Shown: piece after piece, positions 33,720 through 46,760 of the stretch
How the letters are laid out: every line of letters begins with the position of its first letter
Numbering within the stretch: the stretch's first letter is position 1
Origin: Pterois miles
Taxonomy: Eukaryota; Chordata; Actinopteri; Perciformes; Scorpaenidae
Reading direction: 5' to 3'
Assembly (NCBI GenBank): GCA_947000775.1
Contig: CAMQGK010000567.1
Location: forward strand, 18,444,001-18,508,000
Length of the DNA stretch: 64,000 nucleotides
Made by a program: the position numbers and the translations under genes
The notes under the pieces: generated by a model
What the model was told of the DNA's origin: nothing
What the model saw: only the letters and a program-made list of their open reading frames with translations
Database searches by the model: none

Positions 33720-34330
33720 TTACGGTTCTGACACACCAAGCTGGGGCCGTCGGTAAGTGTCCGTCGGTCTAGTTTTTGCAGTGAGTCCCACACCGTCGCC
33801 TCTAGTCTGCTCGAGTTTTTTCAGCTGATTCAGCATGTTGAATCGGCGGCGGAGCTTGTCGGTGAGCGAAATCACTGCAAATCAGTGCACGAGAAAAGAA
33901 ACGGAAGTGTGGAAAGTGAACAAATGAGTAAAATCAAGAGGAAAACACAAGGCTCTTCTCGTTTTTCAGCTTTTTCATCTTGGATCATTTCAATACATGG
34001 ATATTTTAACGGTGACATGGCCATCTGGAATGAAGCTGAGTGGTGAGTGAGGCGGGAAAATGGTTGGCAAACGCAGCTTTGTTTCATGTACGTATCATAA
34101 CAACGGCTTGTATGATACGTACGCCGTCCTCAATCTTCCAGTTTTTGAATGATGATGAATACTGACTACCACCTCCTGATGGCGGAGAGTTATTTCTTTT
34201 CAAGCAGGCGAAGAACGTCGTGCTAACTGGTCGTCGTCTGCAGCCTTCGTGGTGTGTTCAAATGCAACTTGTCGGCGAGACGACGTGAGGCGACGCAACA
34301 GCCGGCCTTCATCACAGCTACTTCTTTGAT
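33720..34330. repeat. probable DNA-transposon remnant with internal palindrome
   Basis: GTTCTGACACACCAAGCTGG, CGTCGGTAAGTGTCCGTCGG, AATCGGCGGCGGAGCTTGTC and, near the other end, AACTTGTCGGCGAGACGACG form a GC-rich, CGTCGG-rich shell around an AT-richer centre. I have seen this arrangement in fish DNA elements. ACGTATCATA at 34089-34098 is repeated inverted at 34110-34119. No transposase; boundaries approximate. Confidence 0.55.
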
Positions 34331-35775
34331 GGCGGCTTGGTATGTCTGGGCTTCTAGACAGTGACCAGTGGTTAGTGAGGGAAGCGAGGTGTTTGGGTTT
34401 TCTGTAGCTATTTTTTTGGTTTTAGAGGTCATCATCGGCAACATTTTTCTATTCCTTTAAAAACTAGCTTCTGTCAGATTTTTCAACTTTGAAGGTCTTT
34501 CAATCTGGTTGCCGAGAGAAGATTTATCCAGTGCTGCCGCACTTGTAGATGTGTAGGAGGAAGCACATGAACAATCTCACATTTATCTTTACTTTTGGAC
34601 CCAGACTTCAACTCACTGAGGAGTGTAAAGAGGATAGGAGATGATCAGATTGTCAAGTTTCTGACCCTGCAGCAATGATTTAGCAACACTTTCTGCACCA
34701 CATTCACTGCACCAGCTGATAATTACTTACACTGGAACATATATTGCAGCATTAACTTGTATTAGTGGCAGATGGTGGAAAGTGGTGTTTTATATTTATC
34801 CTGCTATTTCAACAGCACCTCAACCACTGAATCCAGGCAGGGGGCATTCAGTCAATCAATCTACCATTGATTTCTCTCCCAAGAAAAGGAGGACTGTTTT
34901 TTAAGGCGAGGACAAAAACAGCTTGAATGAGCGTAATTCACCAACACAAATAGAAGAACGAAGGTACTCTATGTGCCTTATTGAGAGGATAATAGAGTCC
35001 AGAATCACCATGTGGTGACGGTCAGTAGCTCCAGATTAGATTTTTCTCCCATGTGCGCACCAGCCGTGGTGGCGGGCGAGGTGTTTAACGTACGGAGTAA
35101 TGAAGCTGACGGAGAGACAGATGCAGACAGGTGGACAGACCGTAGGAGCTCGCGGTAAATAGAGGGAGAAGGACAGTGTCGCGGTAAATAATGAGATTGG
35201 GGAGCTTTTCACATCCCTGATCCTTCCCATGTTTAGAGAGGTCAGTCACCCACTGGGCTGCCGGCTAATTGACTTTTAATTAGCATCTGTAATAACACAC
35301 ACACAAACACCACTGCCTCTATGTCCTTCAACAATTAGTGTGTGACTTACTGTATTGCATGCCCAAGGCAATGAACTCTATTACACACCTGAAGAGGTTA
35401 ATGCTGGGGAACTGTAATATATCAACTTTGCTCCTTCTAACTTAATAACAGTCATCACTTCTCCTTGGACTGTGAGTGAAGACAGCAGATAGCAACATAA
35501 AACATGTATTTTTCTTTCTGTTTGTTACTAACTTTATTTTGAAAACCATAAGCCTACTTGAGAACTGGTGGATATTAATGTAAAAAGCGGACTGACCTCA
35601 CAATTTCTAATTATTTTACCAGGCAATTCAAAAGCTCTGGCTGTAAAATTCAGGTATTTTTGAAAGTTGTATGAATAGGAGAAAGGCAGATTTAACTTAA
35701 AAACACCACTTTGAGATTCCTTGAACCTCTTCTGATTCCAGTGCTGAGAGGTCAGGACTAAACCCATCTTAAAGC
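34331..35775. other. intron, nothing recognised
   Basis: Ordinary sequence; no repeats or coding matches recognised. Confidence 0.45.
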
Positions 35776-36190
35776 CATTACACACCGGGAGTGTTTCACT
35801 ATATTTTTTTTTCAAATAGTTGTTTTTGTACTTTCACACAAAATGCAAAAAAGCGGCGTAATTTGTTTTTGGCTCAAGGTCGATTTTTAGAGATTTCACA
35901 CCATGAATAAAGGCATCAACCAATCACGTTGTGCGGAACGGATATATTCAAAACGTACACTACAACAACACAAAGGCTCTGTAGTCCGAACCATGACGGC
36001 AACTTTATTACTCCTTTCAACCTTGACAAAGGCAGCACATACCAGGTCCACTCCTTCTGTTCTACCTTTCACAGTAAAAGCCCTCGACATATAAACTGCT
36101 TAACTGTTCACCAGAGGGAAAGGTATTTTGCTAAAGGGGAAATAAAATAGCTCACAGTAGTTTAGGCTACCCAAAAATTTACTTCAGCCA
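35776..36190. repeat. possible MITE remnant (TTCACACC blocks)
   Basis: ATTACACACCGGGAGTGTTTC, CACAAAATGCAAAAAAGCGG, GGTCGATTTTTAGAGATTTC and ACACCATGAATAAAGGCATC follow each other in an order that I associate with a fish MITE. No second copy in the window confirms it. Confidence 0.4.
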
Positions 36191-36512
36191 GACTACCAGA
36201 TGCTGCTTAGGGTCAACAGGACCCTGGTTTTGACCTATGCCTGCACAAATCTATTCAAACCTTCATTTGAAAAAGTGTTGCAACCTTTGCAAATTTGCAT
36301 CGCTGCAAGTATGAATGCAAAATATTTGCATTTTCATGTTGTTTATTCATCACGCCCCTGGTGTATAAAGACCTTTACAGTCTGTGAGATGGGTCAAATG
36401 AAATCTTGGGTCACAATCTGTGTCAGATCGTATGTTATCAACCTTGAGGCTCGACGAATGCCTGGTGAACTGTAGTGCTGAGATGGAAATACAAAAAAAA
36501 AAAAAAATCCAT

Positions 36513-37150
36513 TAGGGCTGTCAAAGTTAATGCAATACTAACGCGTTTATGCAAATTCGTTTTAATGACGCTATTTTTTTTTTTTTTTTTTTACGTATTA
36601 ACACAATCAGTCTTCCTGAGGTTTTAAACTAGAGTGAAGATACTGGCATCATATGAAACTAGAAAACCTAGTGAATCCACTGGTACCCACCATGTGACCC
36701 TTGACCTCTGACCTCAAGATATGTGAATGAAAATGGGTTCTGTGGGTACCCACGAGTCTCCCCTTTACAGACATGCCCACTTTATGATCATCACATGCAG
36801 TTTGGAGCAAGTCAGAGTCAAGTCAGCACACTGACACACTGACAGCTGTTGTTGCCTGTTGGCCTGCAGTTTGCCATGTTATGATTTCAGCATATATTTT
36901 ATGCTAATTGCAGTACCTGTGAAGGTTTTCTGGAGTAACTGTCATTGTTTTGTGTTGTTAATTGATTTCCAAAAATAAATATATACATACATAAAGCAAG
37001 CATATGTGCCCACGTGATAAGAGTATTCAATGCTTAATAAATCTCCCTTTAAGGTACATTTGGAACAGATAAAAATGTGTGATTAGTTTGCAATTAATCA
37101 CGGCCAATCATGCAATTAATCACGTTTATTTTAATCAACTGACAGCCCTA
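36513..37150 (+). mobile_element. hAT-type MITE family 1, copy D
   Basis: Starts TAGGGCTGTCAAAGTTAATG and ends AATCAACTGACAGCCCTA. Flanks AAATCCAT (36505-36512) and AAATGCAT (37151-37158) match at 7 of 8. 638 bp, with most internal blocks kept and a T18 run near 36575-36592 expanded inside it. Confidence 0.95.
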
Positions 37151-37158
37151 AAATGCAT

Positions 37159-39132
37159 TCATGCGTACTATTAGTATTATCATATCCCTTCATCTTACCG
37201 CGTACATTATTTCCTTATGTTCCGGCTGATGGGGCATCAGATCAGAAAAAAACGCTTCTATGTGCAAACATATTTTGTGGTTTCATTTGGAGGACTTTGT
37301 TAAATTAAAGTAAACTAATAAAAACATCCCTCTGCACCCTCATTTTTTGAATTCCTCTCAAGTATAGGGTGTAACACTGAAATAGGGTAAAACACATTTC
37401 TCTTCCCTCTACCACTCACTCCTCCTCCGTCTTCATGTCTCCATTTTTCCTTATTGTCACTTTGCCATCTTCTCTGTTCATCCTCCCTCTCATTTCTGCC
37501 TGACGTAGTGTCTGTAGAACATTAAATGTGAGGATCGTCATGGCTTTCTGATCGCAGTAAAGAAGATCCATCTGTCCTACGTTCACAGGCGGATCAGCGG
37601 CACCTCCAGTCGGAGCTCAGTGTCCCGTCACGTCTGCTGAGGCCTGAGCATGGCTTCAATCAGACAAAGAGCGAGAGAGGGAGAGATAAATGGAAAAGAG
37701 GTAACAAGCGAGTGAAATACAGCGGAGAGGATGCGATAAACATCCTTTGAAATTAGGCACACAATCCGCCCTGCAGAAGACATAGCAAGGCTCACACTAA
37801 AATCAGCCGCTTGTAAAAACACTCCCATCACAAAACGAGACGTTCAAGGGGAATAAGACAAGAGAGTTTAAAGCTCTTGTCTGAGTCTCCCACAGAACAA
37901 AATGAGGTCTCGGAGGTTTAAACAGGAAGATATCATCTAGTCTCTGTCAGTGCCAGGTATGTGTGTGGGCGTGGATGGATCCTCCGAGTCGGATGCCGTC
38001 TGATTGTGCTCTCCTGTGAGGTGAATGTCAGGCATAGTGAGTGGTGCACCTTGGGCAGCGGTGTCATTAACATTTAACTCTGACAGGGATAAAACCCCCT
38101 CCGTGGGGCGATTGATGATACAGGCCGGCCGTGATGACTCAGCCGTGCTCTACGTCGCCATGGCGATAAGTAGAGAGAAGGTCGGCCTCCTCCCTGATTT
38201 GGCTCATTGTGCAGCGGGCAAATCGAGGAGACCAAAAAAAGCGAGGCAAGGAGGGCAGCAGCAAATGTAAGGCAACACGCAGCTTCAGATTAATATCTGC
38301 TGTGCCACCAACTCACCCTCAATGAATTAATGTGCCGTACATGGACTGCAGCTTCACAGAACCATTAACGGTCTGAGGGAATAGATCTTAATGTGAAAAA
38401 CACGTCCCCCACTGGGTGGATCCTCTCCTGCTAAATGAAATCATGAAAGATCACTGTTGACTGTAACAAAGGTCATCCAAGGCATCGTGTCTCTCATCTG
38501 GGTTGTATGCCAACAGCAACAGAGTTCAAATGTGGGATGACTTATTTCAGGTGTCCAGATTTCCAGAAGTAAAAGTCCTGCTCGGCTACGACTCCCTGGG
38601 AGCATTTTAGGCTTTCCGCGGTAGTTGGTGTTACCAGTGATACACGGTGTCACACAGTGTTCAGATTACTGTCATTTTGCTTTTTTTTTTTATACAAATA
38701 AAACCCATTTAGTTCATTTTCAATCAAGGTGTCAGATTTCACACACATGGGATGAGAGAGTTAACAGACAAGACATTGGTGGAGGATTTGGTGTCAAAGT
38801 GAAAAGCAAACGCTCCTATTTGGCAATATTTCAGATTTAAACCCAATGCTATCAGGGAACCATAACGTTAATGATGCAATCGCTGTGTGGAGGACGGACG
38901 GGGACACCAGCCAGTGTGGGCGGCGTAGTGATGCCACGTCAAAACCTCTACAGGAGAGGCCAGACACACCGATGATAAAACTCAAAGTAAGCATGCTATG
39001 TATGTTGGGCGCCATCGTTTCCTGTAAAATTTCCTCACTGTGATATCACTACAGCATTTAATTTACTAATTTAGTCTTCTGACTTGCTTCTTCTCCATAG
39101 CAACGGGGCTCAAGCTCATAGGTATCAGCTTC
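37159..39132. other. intron, nothing recognised
   Basis: Low in repeats compared with the rest. The plus-strand frame 38846-38989 ends in a good donor (CTCAAA|GTAAGC at 38985) but has no acceptor partner or homology. Short conserved non-coding elements could sit here; alignment is needed to see them. Confidence 0.4.
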
Positions 39133-39555
39133 GTCTGAAATCACATACTATGCACTATCAATCGTTGTACTATCGTTCAACATACAGTATAAGTAGTAAT
39201 CTATGTAGTTTTTTGGACGCACTGAGCAGCAATTTACGTCATCATTACCTGAGAGCCTCTTTGACATTTGGGATGTGTAACCATGGTAACCCGTGCCAAC
39301 CTCATGTGACCAAAACAACGGTTTGTGAGAATGTGCTAAATTAAAATATATATTTTGAAAGTGAAATTTGACACTTTCAGTTAAACTGCTGTGTTATTGA
39401 TGTTACCGAGCTGTCCGTCACGACTGTTATGAACGTTGTCATTATTACTGTATTGCACTGTGGGATATTGATGCTACTCTATTGTCCAGTGTTGCATGCT
39501 GTAATATTTCACTGGAGACAGTATGCAATTTGCGTACTTTTTGTCTCCCCAGTTA
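39133..39555. repeat. probable MITE (CTGAAATCACATACTATGCACTA type)
   Basis: TCGTCTGAAATCACATACTA, TGCACTATCAAT, ACATACAGTATAAGTAGTAA, then TTTTTTGGACGCACTGAGCA and ACGTCATCATTACC. At the far end, GGAGACAGTATGCAATTTGC is a partial mirror. The pattern matches a widespread fish MITE; the ends are not defined. Confidence 0.5.
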
Positions 39556-42500
39556 CATGCTGCTCTAACCATGAGATTTAGGGGAAAACCTCATCCAAAC
39601 ACTTTAATTACATGTGTTTTCCCTTAAGGAATTAAATTACTGAACAATAAACACCACAGGTATGAATACTAGTATCACCTACACAACTACTCCTTCACAG
39701 TTTGGTTTCCAAATTACTTCCGAAACTTCAGGGAAAATGTTTTTCATGCTGTGAAACCTGTGCAGGTACCCTGGAGTGACTGCAGATCCAGCAGAAAACA
39801 CACGCCTTTTCCAAATCTCCACATTCATGTGCAAAAGCGATTTTCTGGCATCAACTGTTACTGCTATTCCACAAGGTGAGCTGGGGATTGAGACGGGGGA
39901 CGCTATGAACTCGGGAGGAGGAAGTGAGACAAAAATCAGGCAGCCTTTTTATTTCCTTGAGGAGGAGAAGAGTCTAGGTGTGAGGTCTTTTTAAGGAGGA
40001 AGTAAAAATCCTCCGGGGGAGTTGTCAAAATGTGCAACAAAGCCTGATCAAACTCTGTTGAGCTACTCCGGTTGGGAGATGTGCAGTATTAAACGTGCAA
40101 CATGAAAAAACATTATGGGGGCAAATGCAGGGTAAACACAGGAAATGCCTGGTGTGGAGAGAGAAGTCCTTGTGACTCTCCACCAGCTATAAAATGGAAG
40201 ACTCATATCTTTCAGATAGCCGCACGGCTCCCAGTGGAATGAATCCTTTGAATGGCCCATTAAATCATTAAAACAACCTCCCATCCAGAGACCCCTGCTG
40301 CATAAGTTATTAACTACACATGCTCTCGCTCAACACAAAACCTCTCTCGTAGGAACACTCGAAACTCATAACAAAAAAATAGGAAAAGATAAAAGGGCTC
40401 CAAAGTTGCCAAACACACTAAAAATTTAACATGAAATTCCAAATTCAAATTAAACATTATTGCCTCTTTCTTGCAGCATTTCTTTGAACAGCCGATGATA
40501 AAGCCATCTTTTGATTTCACAGTCAGACTGCAGACAGCTCTGACAGAGAGGCGGCGGTTGTTTTTTAAGTTGCTGAACACATGGACGCTGATGTTACGGG
40601 ATGTGGCAACCTCCTTGGTATGACGTCAAAGAGGAAAAAGGTAATTCCTGTGTGCATTTTTCAATAAGCAGATGGGTCAAAGCTACATTTGGTGGTGTTG
40701 CTTTGTCCTCTAGACTCACATCTGCTCATTTTATCCCTGAACTTATTGCATTTCTGTTAAGATTCACTACTAACGTTTTACAGTGTAAGTGGGGGGTGTA
40801 TATACTTTTTGTTACCACTACATTTGCTTCAATAAATAGTGGTACGACCCTGTATGTAATCCTAAGACTCATCGTAGATAGCGAAGTGCTAAAACTTGTG
40901 GTTTTATGCAGTTTCATCATTTACAAGCCATAAAGTGTCGATTTTGAAGAGGAAAATGAAACCCATTGTCCTAAATGTTGCTTCTTTGTCACACGCTCCT
41001 CCTCAGCCACAACTTCCCTCCTCATGCTTCCAGTCACTCTCTCTGTGTACAAAGTCCCTGAAATAAAACATAAATAAAATATATCCTTCAACATCTTTGG
41101 ATGTGTGTGCCTGCTTCTCCAGCGCCTGGGTGTCTGGGCCGATTCTGTACCTACGATTCAGCCTGCCGCGCTGCATAGCTAAGCGGTCACAAATTGTTCT
41201 TCAAATTGTGGGTGACAGCAGACTGTTGGCTGCAGGCGACTGGCAAAAGAGTTTTACATCCCCCTAATATTAGGATACATGAGGGCCAAAAATTGAACTG
41301 GGTATAAAAGGAGAGCTAAATCATTCAACCAACGTAATCTGGGATTCAGGATCAAAAATTAAACTTGCATGGAGTCCTTTAAGTCTTTTTCACAGAGCAA
41401 GAGACGAGACGTGAAAAAAATGTTTGTTTCACGAATGTGGAACTTGATAACAGTGAAGCAATCCACTTTAACTGAAACCAAGGCAATTAAAATGACTTAA
41501 CAAGACAATGTGCTTTTATTAAAAAAAAAAAAAAACTCATTTGAGGATTTAATAAGAAGATGTCTTAATTAAGGTTAACATGCTTTAATAGTTTTAATTT
41601 AAATATTATATTTGTGCAACATAATGTGATCAAATTACATCTTTTAAGTGATCTGCAGCCTGTTATTCCATGTGTTTCCGTGGTAAACCTGAAGGTTCGA
41701 CTTTGCAGCACTGAGGACACAGTGTCAGACAGCTCAGTCCTCCTTGTAACGACAAAACTCTGCTTGATACCCCCGCTGCTCGGGGCTACTGTCAATGCTG
41801 TCATCCACTCCTCCACTGTCCTCCTCACTACCTGCTGCATCTCCTCTCGTCTCTTTTGTTTTGAAGGATTTAAATAAGAAGGTTTTGTTGGGTTTGGGAG
41901 CTCAGTCAGTTTTTGACATTTTGTCAAAAGCAAAACAATCGTGAACCAGAAACAACAGACGATGTGAAGCCGTGGAAGCTGAGAGCAGCTCAGTATCACA
42001 ACTCAGCAAGCACTTACACACACATACAGCCATATATTTGCATACTTCATCCAGAGGTTTATGTATAAAAGGCTTTGGGATGGAGGCTCAGAAAGCACCG
42101 CTTAAGAAAACACAAGAAACTGAAGAAAACAGCTACAAAACTTTGACTTTCAAAAGAAAAGGCTGATGAACATGATAACAATTAGTAAACAATAAACAGT
42201 CAATATCTGAATCGTGCATTCATAATGTTACAACTACACTTAACATGTTCATGTTTGACATATTCATCAGGTGTAAAGGTTTTAAATGCAAGATTAGGAG
42301 CATTTCTATTGCCTCCACATGGCTCTCAACATGGCAACGACTGAGCAGACGGCTTGCGTTATCAGTTGTAACCAGCGTTTGAGTGCAGTGCAGAATGGCG
42401 GCTGTGAGCTAGCTAGCTCATAGTAATGAATCTACAGACAATTATCAGTTGAATCTGCATTGCTTTACAGTGATTTCAGCTCACTGTTTGGCTGTTTGGC

Positions 42501-42694
42501 TGTTGGTTCACTTTCACCGCTCTCGATTTCAGCCACAGCAGCGACTCGATCTCATGAGAAGCCATATGAATAGCACGACACTACAAAGACATTTTGTGTG
42601 TCAGTCAGGAAAATGCCTTTTTGCCTTTTCACATGTCAGTTGCACACCTCTTTTTTTATGTGTCAGTTGAATGTGACGTAACAAAAATATAATA
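39556..42694. other. intron, nothing recognised
   Basis: A perfect TGACGTCA is present at 40621-40628 (chance level in a window of this size). A15-type run at 41520-41534. The minus-strand frame at 41565-41999 (144 codons) has no domain. Nothing else stands out. Confidence 0.45.
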
Positions 42695-42925
42695 ACAGTC
42701 ACAGTTAGGTTTAGACAACAAAACCACTAAGTTAGTTTCAGGAAAAAACACCATGGTTGGGCTCAAAAACTACATAAACTAAGAAAATGTTATGAATATG
42801 TTAAGAGAACACGTTAAAAATGTCACTAATGTAACTTCAAAACAACTCAACAACACTTTGGGACACAAACAGCGGTCTCCTGATTGAAAGTCCTGTACTT
42901 GTTGGACCAACCCGATCTTGCTCTC
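42695..42925 (+). repeat. dispersed repeat G, copy
   Basis: GTTAGGTTTAGACAACAAAA, CCACTAAGTTAGTTTCAGG, CACCATGGTTGGGCTCAAAA, then GGGACACAAACAGCGGTCTC, CTGATTGAAAGTCC and TTGTTGGACC. Same block order as 15920-16125. Confidence 0.75.
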
Positions 42926-43059
42926 AACTCATGAGATGCCGACACACCAAGTCAACCTTTAGCAACAGTATGTGACAAACCGTGATTTCAGCTAACTCCA
43001 ATGTAAACCCATCTGCAGAACTGACGTACTATCAATAGTGGCAGGGTCCATTCAGAGTG

Positions 43060-43430
43060 GGTGGGAGGGACGGTGGATGGGTCAAACAAACATAAGACTT
43101 TCAACCAGGAGATCGCTGTTGGTCCCGTGTGAAACAATCATTGATATATTTTGTCATGTCAGTCTTTAGTTAGTATCGTTAGTCCGGTGAGTCCTGTGAT
43201 TCTTTGGTCATGTGACTCATTAGTATCGTCAGCGCTGTGAGTCACGAGTCATTTAACGTCAACCACGACCGTTTCCTGACCCAAAATAAGTGGTTGTGTT
43301 GTCTAAACCAAACTCCTTGTGAAAACAGAAGTTTATTTTGAATGAACACTTTACATGAAATGCGTTTACATTGACAAGCCGTCCCTCACACATCCAAAAC
43401 TGATGCAAGAGGGGTACCTAGTGCATAGGA
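43060..43430 (-). repeat. dispersed repeat G, reverse copy
   Basis: CATAAGACTTTCAACCAGGA, GATCGCTGTTGGTCCCGTGT, two related GTCCGGTGAGTC / GCGCTGTGAGTC segments, TGGTTGTGTTGTCTAAACC, GAAGTTTATTTTGAATGAAC and GATGCAAGAGGGGTACCTAG. It lies in inverse orientation to the copy at 42695-42925, so the two form a large, loose inverted pair. Confidence 0.7.
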
Positions 43431-43604
43431 CTTACATGCCGAGGGGCCAAGCAGCAGTAATTGATTAGATGGGAGAGGCAATGTGTTTGTTGGCTCCATC
43501 TACCCTCCACCTTGATGTACAAATGACACATCAAAAGCAAAAATGGCATTCTTAACACACAAAATTACTTGCCAATTACCATATCATTCATACGCCATTT
43601 AGTG

Positions 43605-43870
43605 CGACTGGACTGGCAGCAGGCTGCTGTTTATAGAGGAAAAAGCTCTAAAAAAACGACGGTACACTACCTGTTCAGCAGCAAATAGGAGACAGACACA
43701 GTGAGAGGCCAGCTGGTGAACATAGCAGAGCGTTTAGCAGCTAAAGAGCCAAATATTTATTTGCTTGTTCAGCTGTAAAGCAGCTGAAAGAACTTACGTA
43801 GCTTAACTTCCAGTGAGAAACTTTGGGAATCTCTGAGGATCTGTGTTTCTCTGATGGAGTACATTTCAGT
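43605..43870 (+). repeat. dispersed repeat K, copy 2
   Basis: GACTGGCAGCAGGCTGCTG, GGAAAAAGCTCTAAAAAAAC, GGCCAGCTGGTGAACATAGC, TTTAGCAGCTAAAGAGCC, AATATTTATTT. Colinear with 10837-11100. Non-coding. Confidence 0.6.
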
Positions 43871-45759
43871 CAGTAACCACCAGCCTGTGCAATTAGCTGG
43901 CCAAGAAGATGAATGCACCTCTGCAACAGATTTTTTTCACTTCATTAAGTCTACACGGTAAAACCTAAGTGCTTCCTACCATGCAGTGTTGTGCTAGGTT
44001 GTGACTTTTAGCTATTTGATGAGGTAGAATAAGTGGTCGATTGGAGATAGTTGGCCTGAATGCTATAGCAGGCTGCAGCAAGTATCCATGACCATGAGTC
44101 TTTTCTACCTTTGTAACCACTGTGCTTGTTTGAGGCTTATTTTTTTGACTTGACATTGTAAAAATGGTCCACATTTGGACTGATGGCGGTTTTTCTTTGC
44201 AGGAAATATTGTGGGCATATGAAAGAGAGCAACTGACAGCTAGCCCTCACCGGAGCCATGAATTTCGTGTTTCTTGGACAGTATGGAATAGAAATTATTA
44301 TTGAACACTTCCTGTCTGGACTGGAGCACCACTGCTGTGTAACTCAGACAAAGCATATCTTACAGCAGCCTAACCTGGCTCGCTCAGGGGAGCTTTGGGA
44401 GACACAGTCATGCACAAGTTCACCTTCACTCACATTCATTCTGATTTTGCTTTTCGTCCTTCATTTTATCTGTTCCCGTTCTCCTCTTTCCCGTCACACT
44501 CACTTCTACCTTATCTCGCCGTTTCCCTCCCACATCTGCCTGGGCTCGTGTCCCTCCATCTCATCTCAATATTTGCTCCAACAACTAGAAAACACTCTCA
44601 GTGTGAGAGATGGCGCGGCGATACAAAGTTTGTGTCATTTAAATGAAGGGGAAAGAGGAAGAAATGACAAGCAAGCGATGAAGTCTCTGCGGTGAGGGAG
44701 GAGAGCGCGAAGACTGAGACGAGCACATGATGGAAAAGTGATGAAAAAGTCACATTAATACCTGAGTGAGTTCTGAATCAGAGACGCTGGCAGAGAGATG
44801 AAGGGAACTGGAGATAAATATAGAGCCAAGGATAAGAGAAAAACTGGAAAAATGAAATTAAAAGTAGGGAATGACAGAAGAAAGACACAAGGAGGGAGAT
44901 TAAGAAGGGGAAAGGCGAGAGTCAGGGTGTATAAATAAATGCATGACTCTCCCAGCAGGAAACAGTGTTTAGGTCATTCGATCAAGTCCTCATTAAGTAC
45001 ATAATTGATTTTCTCTGAAGCTCAAAGTCATGGGCTAACCTGTTCATTTACCACATAGAACCACTTTAACTTCGGTAATCTGCATGTGCCTCCAACATTA
45101 AAGGTGATTAAAGGTAATCGTCTGTGGTATGAATACACAGTGAGGCTATTCACAGTCTGGAGGGCGACGAGTCTATAATAGAGCTGTTTCTCTTGTTACT
45201 CGGCCCTGAGTTTAACAAACTGAAGACTCAAAGCCATCAGCACACTCCAAAACCTCCCACCAATTCCCTCGTCTACGGCTGACAGCTGATGAAAATCAGG
45301 AAATAACCATATGGAAGAGGAAAGGGACAAATATTTTTCCAAACCATTTCTCGCTGGCAGCCTCTCTGTTTCCAATCATCACAACAAAGCAGCGAATAAG
45401 ACTTGCAATGAGTTCAACAATCCAGATGAGTCATAAATGAGCATCACTACCATGCTAATTGAAGGCTCGACTGAAATTAAATGCATAATGTGTTGCTGCA
45501 ACAACAGTGTTTCCCCATTGATGAAACCGATAGTCAGTGCAGAACAGGAAAAACAATTATTAGGTATCATGTGAAGCTGGGAGTCATTTGAAAATGAATA
45601 CCAATATGATACCTGATCTTTGGAAGTAATATACAAAAACTTTACTATTTAACAAAAAAAAAAGCCAAATTATGTCTTAGCACATGGAGCCATAAGAGAA
45701 TAAAATACACAATGGCAAGGTTATGATTTAACATGAGATATCAGTCTCCATACTATTGG
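43871..45759. other. intron, nothing recognised
   Basis: The plus-strand frame 44258-44695 (145 codons) is the longest in the window, but it shows only a chance hydrophobic run and no domain. Purine-rich sequence at 44640-44930. No transposon recognised. Confidence 0.5.
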
Positions 45760-45764
45760 TATGA

Positions 45765-46330
45765 TTTTAGGGCTGCAAGGACGCCCCGTTGATCCCTATC
45801 TTCATAGTGGCCAAACTGTGGTACTACAACTTCCTTGTCCATCACATGATGCCATTGGGCCCATAAATACTCTTCCCATAGACTTACATTGGGAAAGAGA
45901 CATCTGTAACTAAGCGGATATATATATATATATATATTTTTTATATATATTATTCTTTGTGGTGAATCAACTTCCCGATACGAACATTCTGATAGTCCTT
46001 ATTTAAATCATTAGGTCCTAAAATCTGCAAAATTCACTAACAGTCAAATCCAGAGTTATTTCCCTTCCTCCGTTCATGTGAATGAGACCCAGACCGAGGC
46101 TGGAGCGAGAGCCGGGAGGTGGAGTTAGCAAGCCGTGATGACCGTTGTGACCGAGTGGACGTTACTGCGCCTGCTCCACCGGCCCGATGGATGCGGACGG
46201 TCACTGGAAGATCCGGGTAGACGCCAGACGGAAGTCGAGCCATTTGGCATCGTGCACCACTGAGCAACATTCACAGGAATGAACGGGGCCCTGCCTCCAA
46301 CACTGTATCCAGTTCTCTTTATACACCCAT
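45765..46330. repeat. dispersed repeat (CATAGACTTACATTGGGA .. CGGAAGTCGAGCCATTTGGC)
   Basis: CTTCCCATAGACTTACATTG, GGTGAATCAACTTCCCGA, TTAAATCATTAGGTCC, GAATGAGACCCAGACCGAGG, GGAGTTAGCAAGCCGTGA, GGGTAGACGCCAGACGGAAG, TCGAGCCATTTGGCATCGTG, and TGTATCCAGTTCTCTTTATA form a series that I recognise from other percomorph fish genomes. A (TA)n run at 45919-45940 lies inside. The frames on the minus strand (46037-46361) are not genes. Confidence 0.65.
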
Positions 46331-46565
46331 GGCTGCAAGTAGCAACCATTTTCATTATCAATCAATCTCTCCATTATGTTCTTGATTAATTGTTTATTCT
46401 ATAAATTGAAAAAAGTGATCATCACAGTTTCTCAGAGCCCCAGGTGATGTCTTTTGGTATCTTGCTGTGACTGACCAATGGTCCAAAAACATAAAATAAT
46501 CATATTACTGTCATAAAAAGCAAATAAAAAAACATAGTAACTCTAGCTAACTCTAATTTTTTGGA
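46331..46565 (+). repeat. hAT MITE remnant (GGCTGCAA..ATTTTCATTATC type)
   Basis: GGCTGCAAGTAGCAACCATT, TTCATTATCAATCAATCTC, TTGATTAATTGTTTATTCTA, GTTTCTCAGAGCCCCAGGTG, then TCATATTACTGTCATAAAAA. The terminus is related to that at 26097-26155. One end is eroded into the neighbouring LINE tail. Confidence 0.65.
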
Positions 46566-46574
46566 AAATCTGAT

Positions 46575-46760
46575 TATTTTGCACCACCTTCGGCCCCGGG
46601 GAAGACTCAGGACTAGGTGGAGAGATCATATCTCCACACTGGTCTGGAAACACCAGGATTCCCCAGTCAGGGCTGGTTAATGTGGGTCAGGAAAGGGAAG
46701 TTTGGGGCTCCCTGTTGCCCCGGCGACCCCACCAATATAAGTGGTTGACGATGAGTGAGA
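46575..46760 (+). pseudogene. RTE/Rex3-like LINE 3' end
   Basis: A broken frame gives RPRGRLRTRWRDHIST-type residues from CCCCGGGGAAGACTCAGGAC, then GGAAAGGGAAGTTTGGGGCT, CCCTGTTGCCCCGGCGACCC and a GGTTGACGATGAGTGAG end. This is the part missing from 31540-31974 and corresponds to the element end at 63430-63612. It lacks an ATGG tail. Confidence 0.75.

Noticed and set aside
38846..38989. Possible plus-strand exon ending in CTCAAA|GTAAGC
   Set aside because: Good donor, but no acceptor, homology or partner exon; donors of this quality are common by chance.
40621..40628. Perfect CRE palindrome TGACGTCA
   Set aside because: One exact 8-mer is expected about once by chance in a window of this size; no promoter features nearby.
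41565..41999. 144-codon minus-strand open frame
   Set aside because: Sense strand of the host gene but no recognisable channel or other motif, no good splice signals at its edges.
44258..44695. 145-codon plus-strand open frame
   Set aside because: Longest frame in the window but has no domain, repeat or family signature; a second frame overlaps it in another phase. Length is within chance for 64 kb in six frames.
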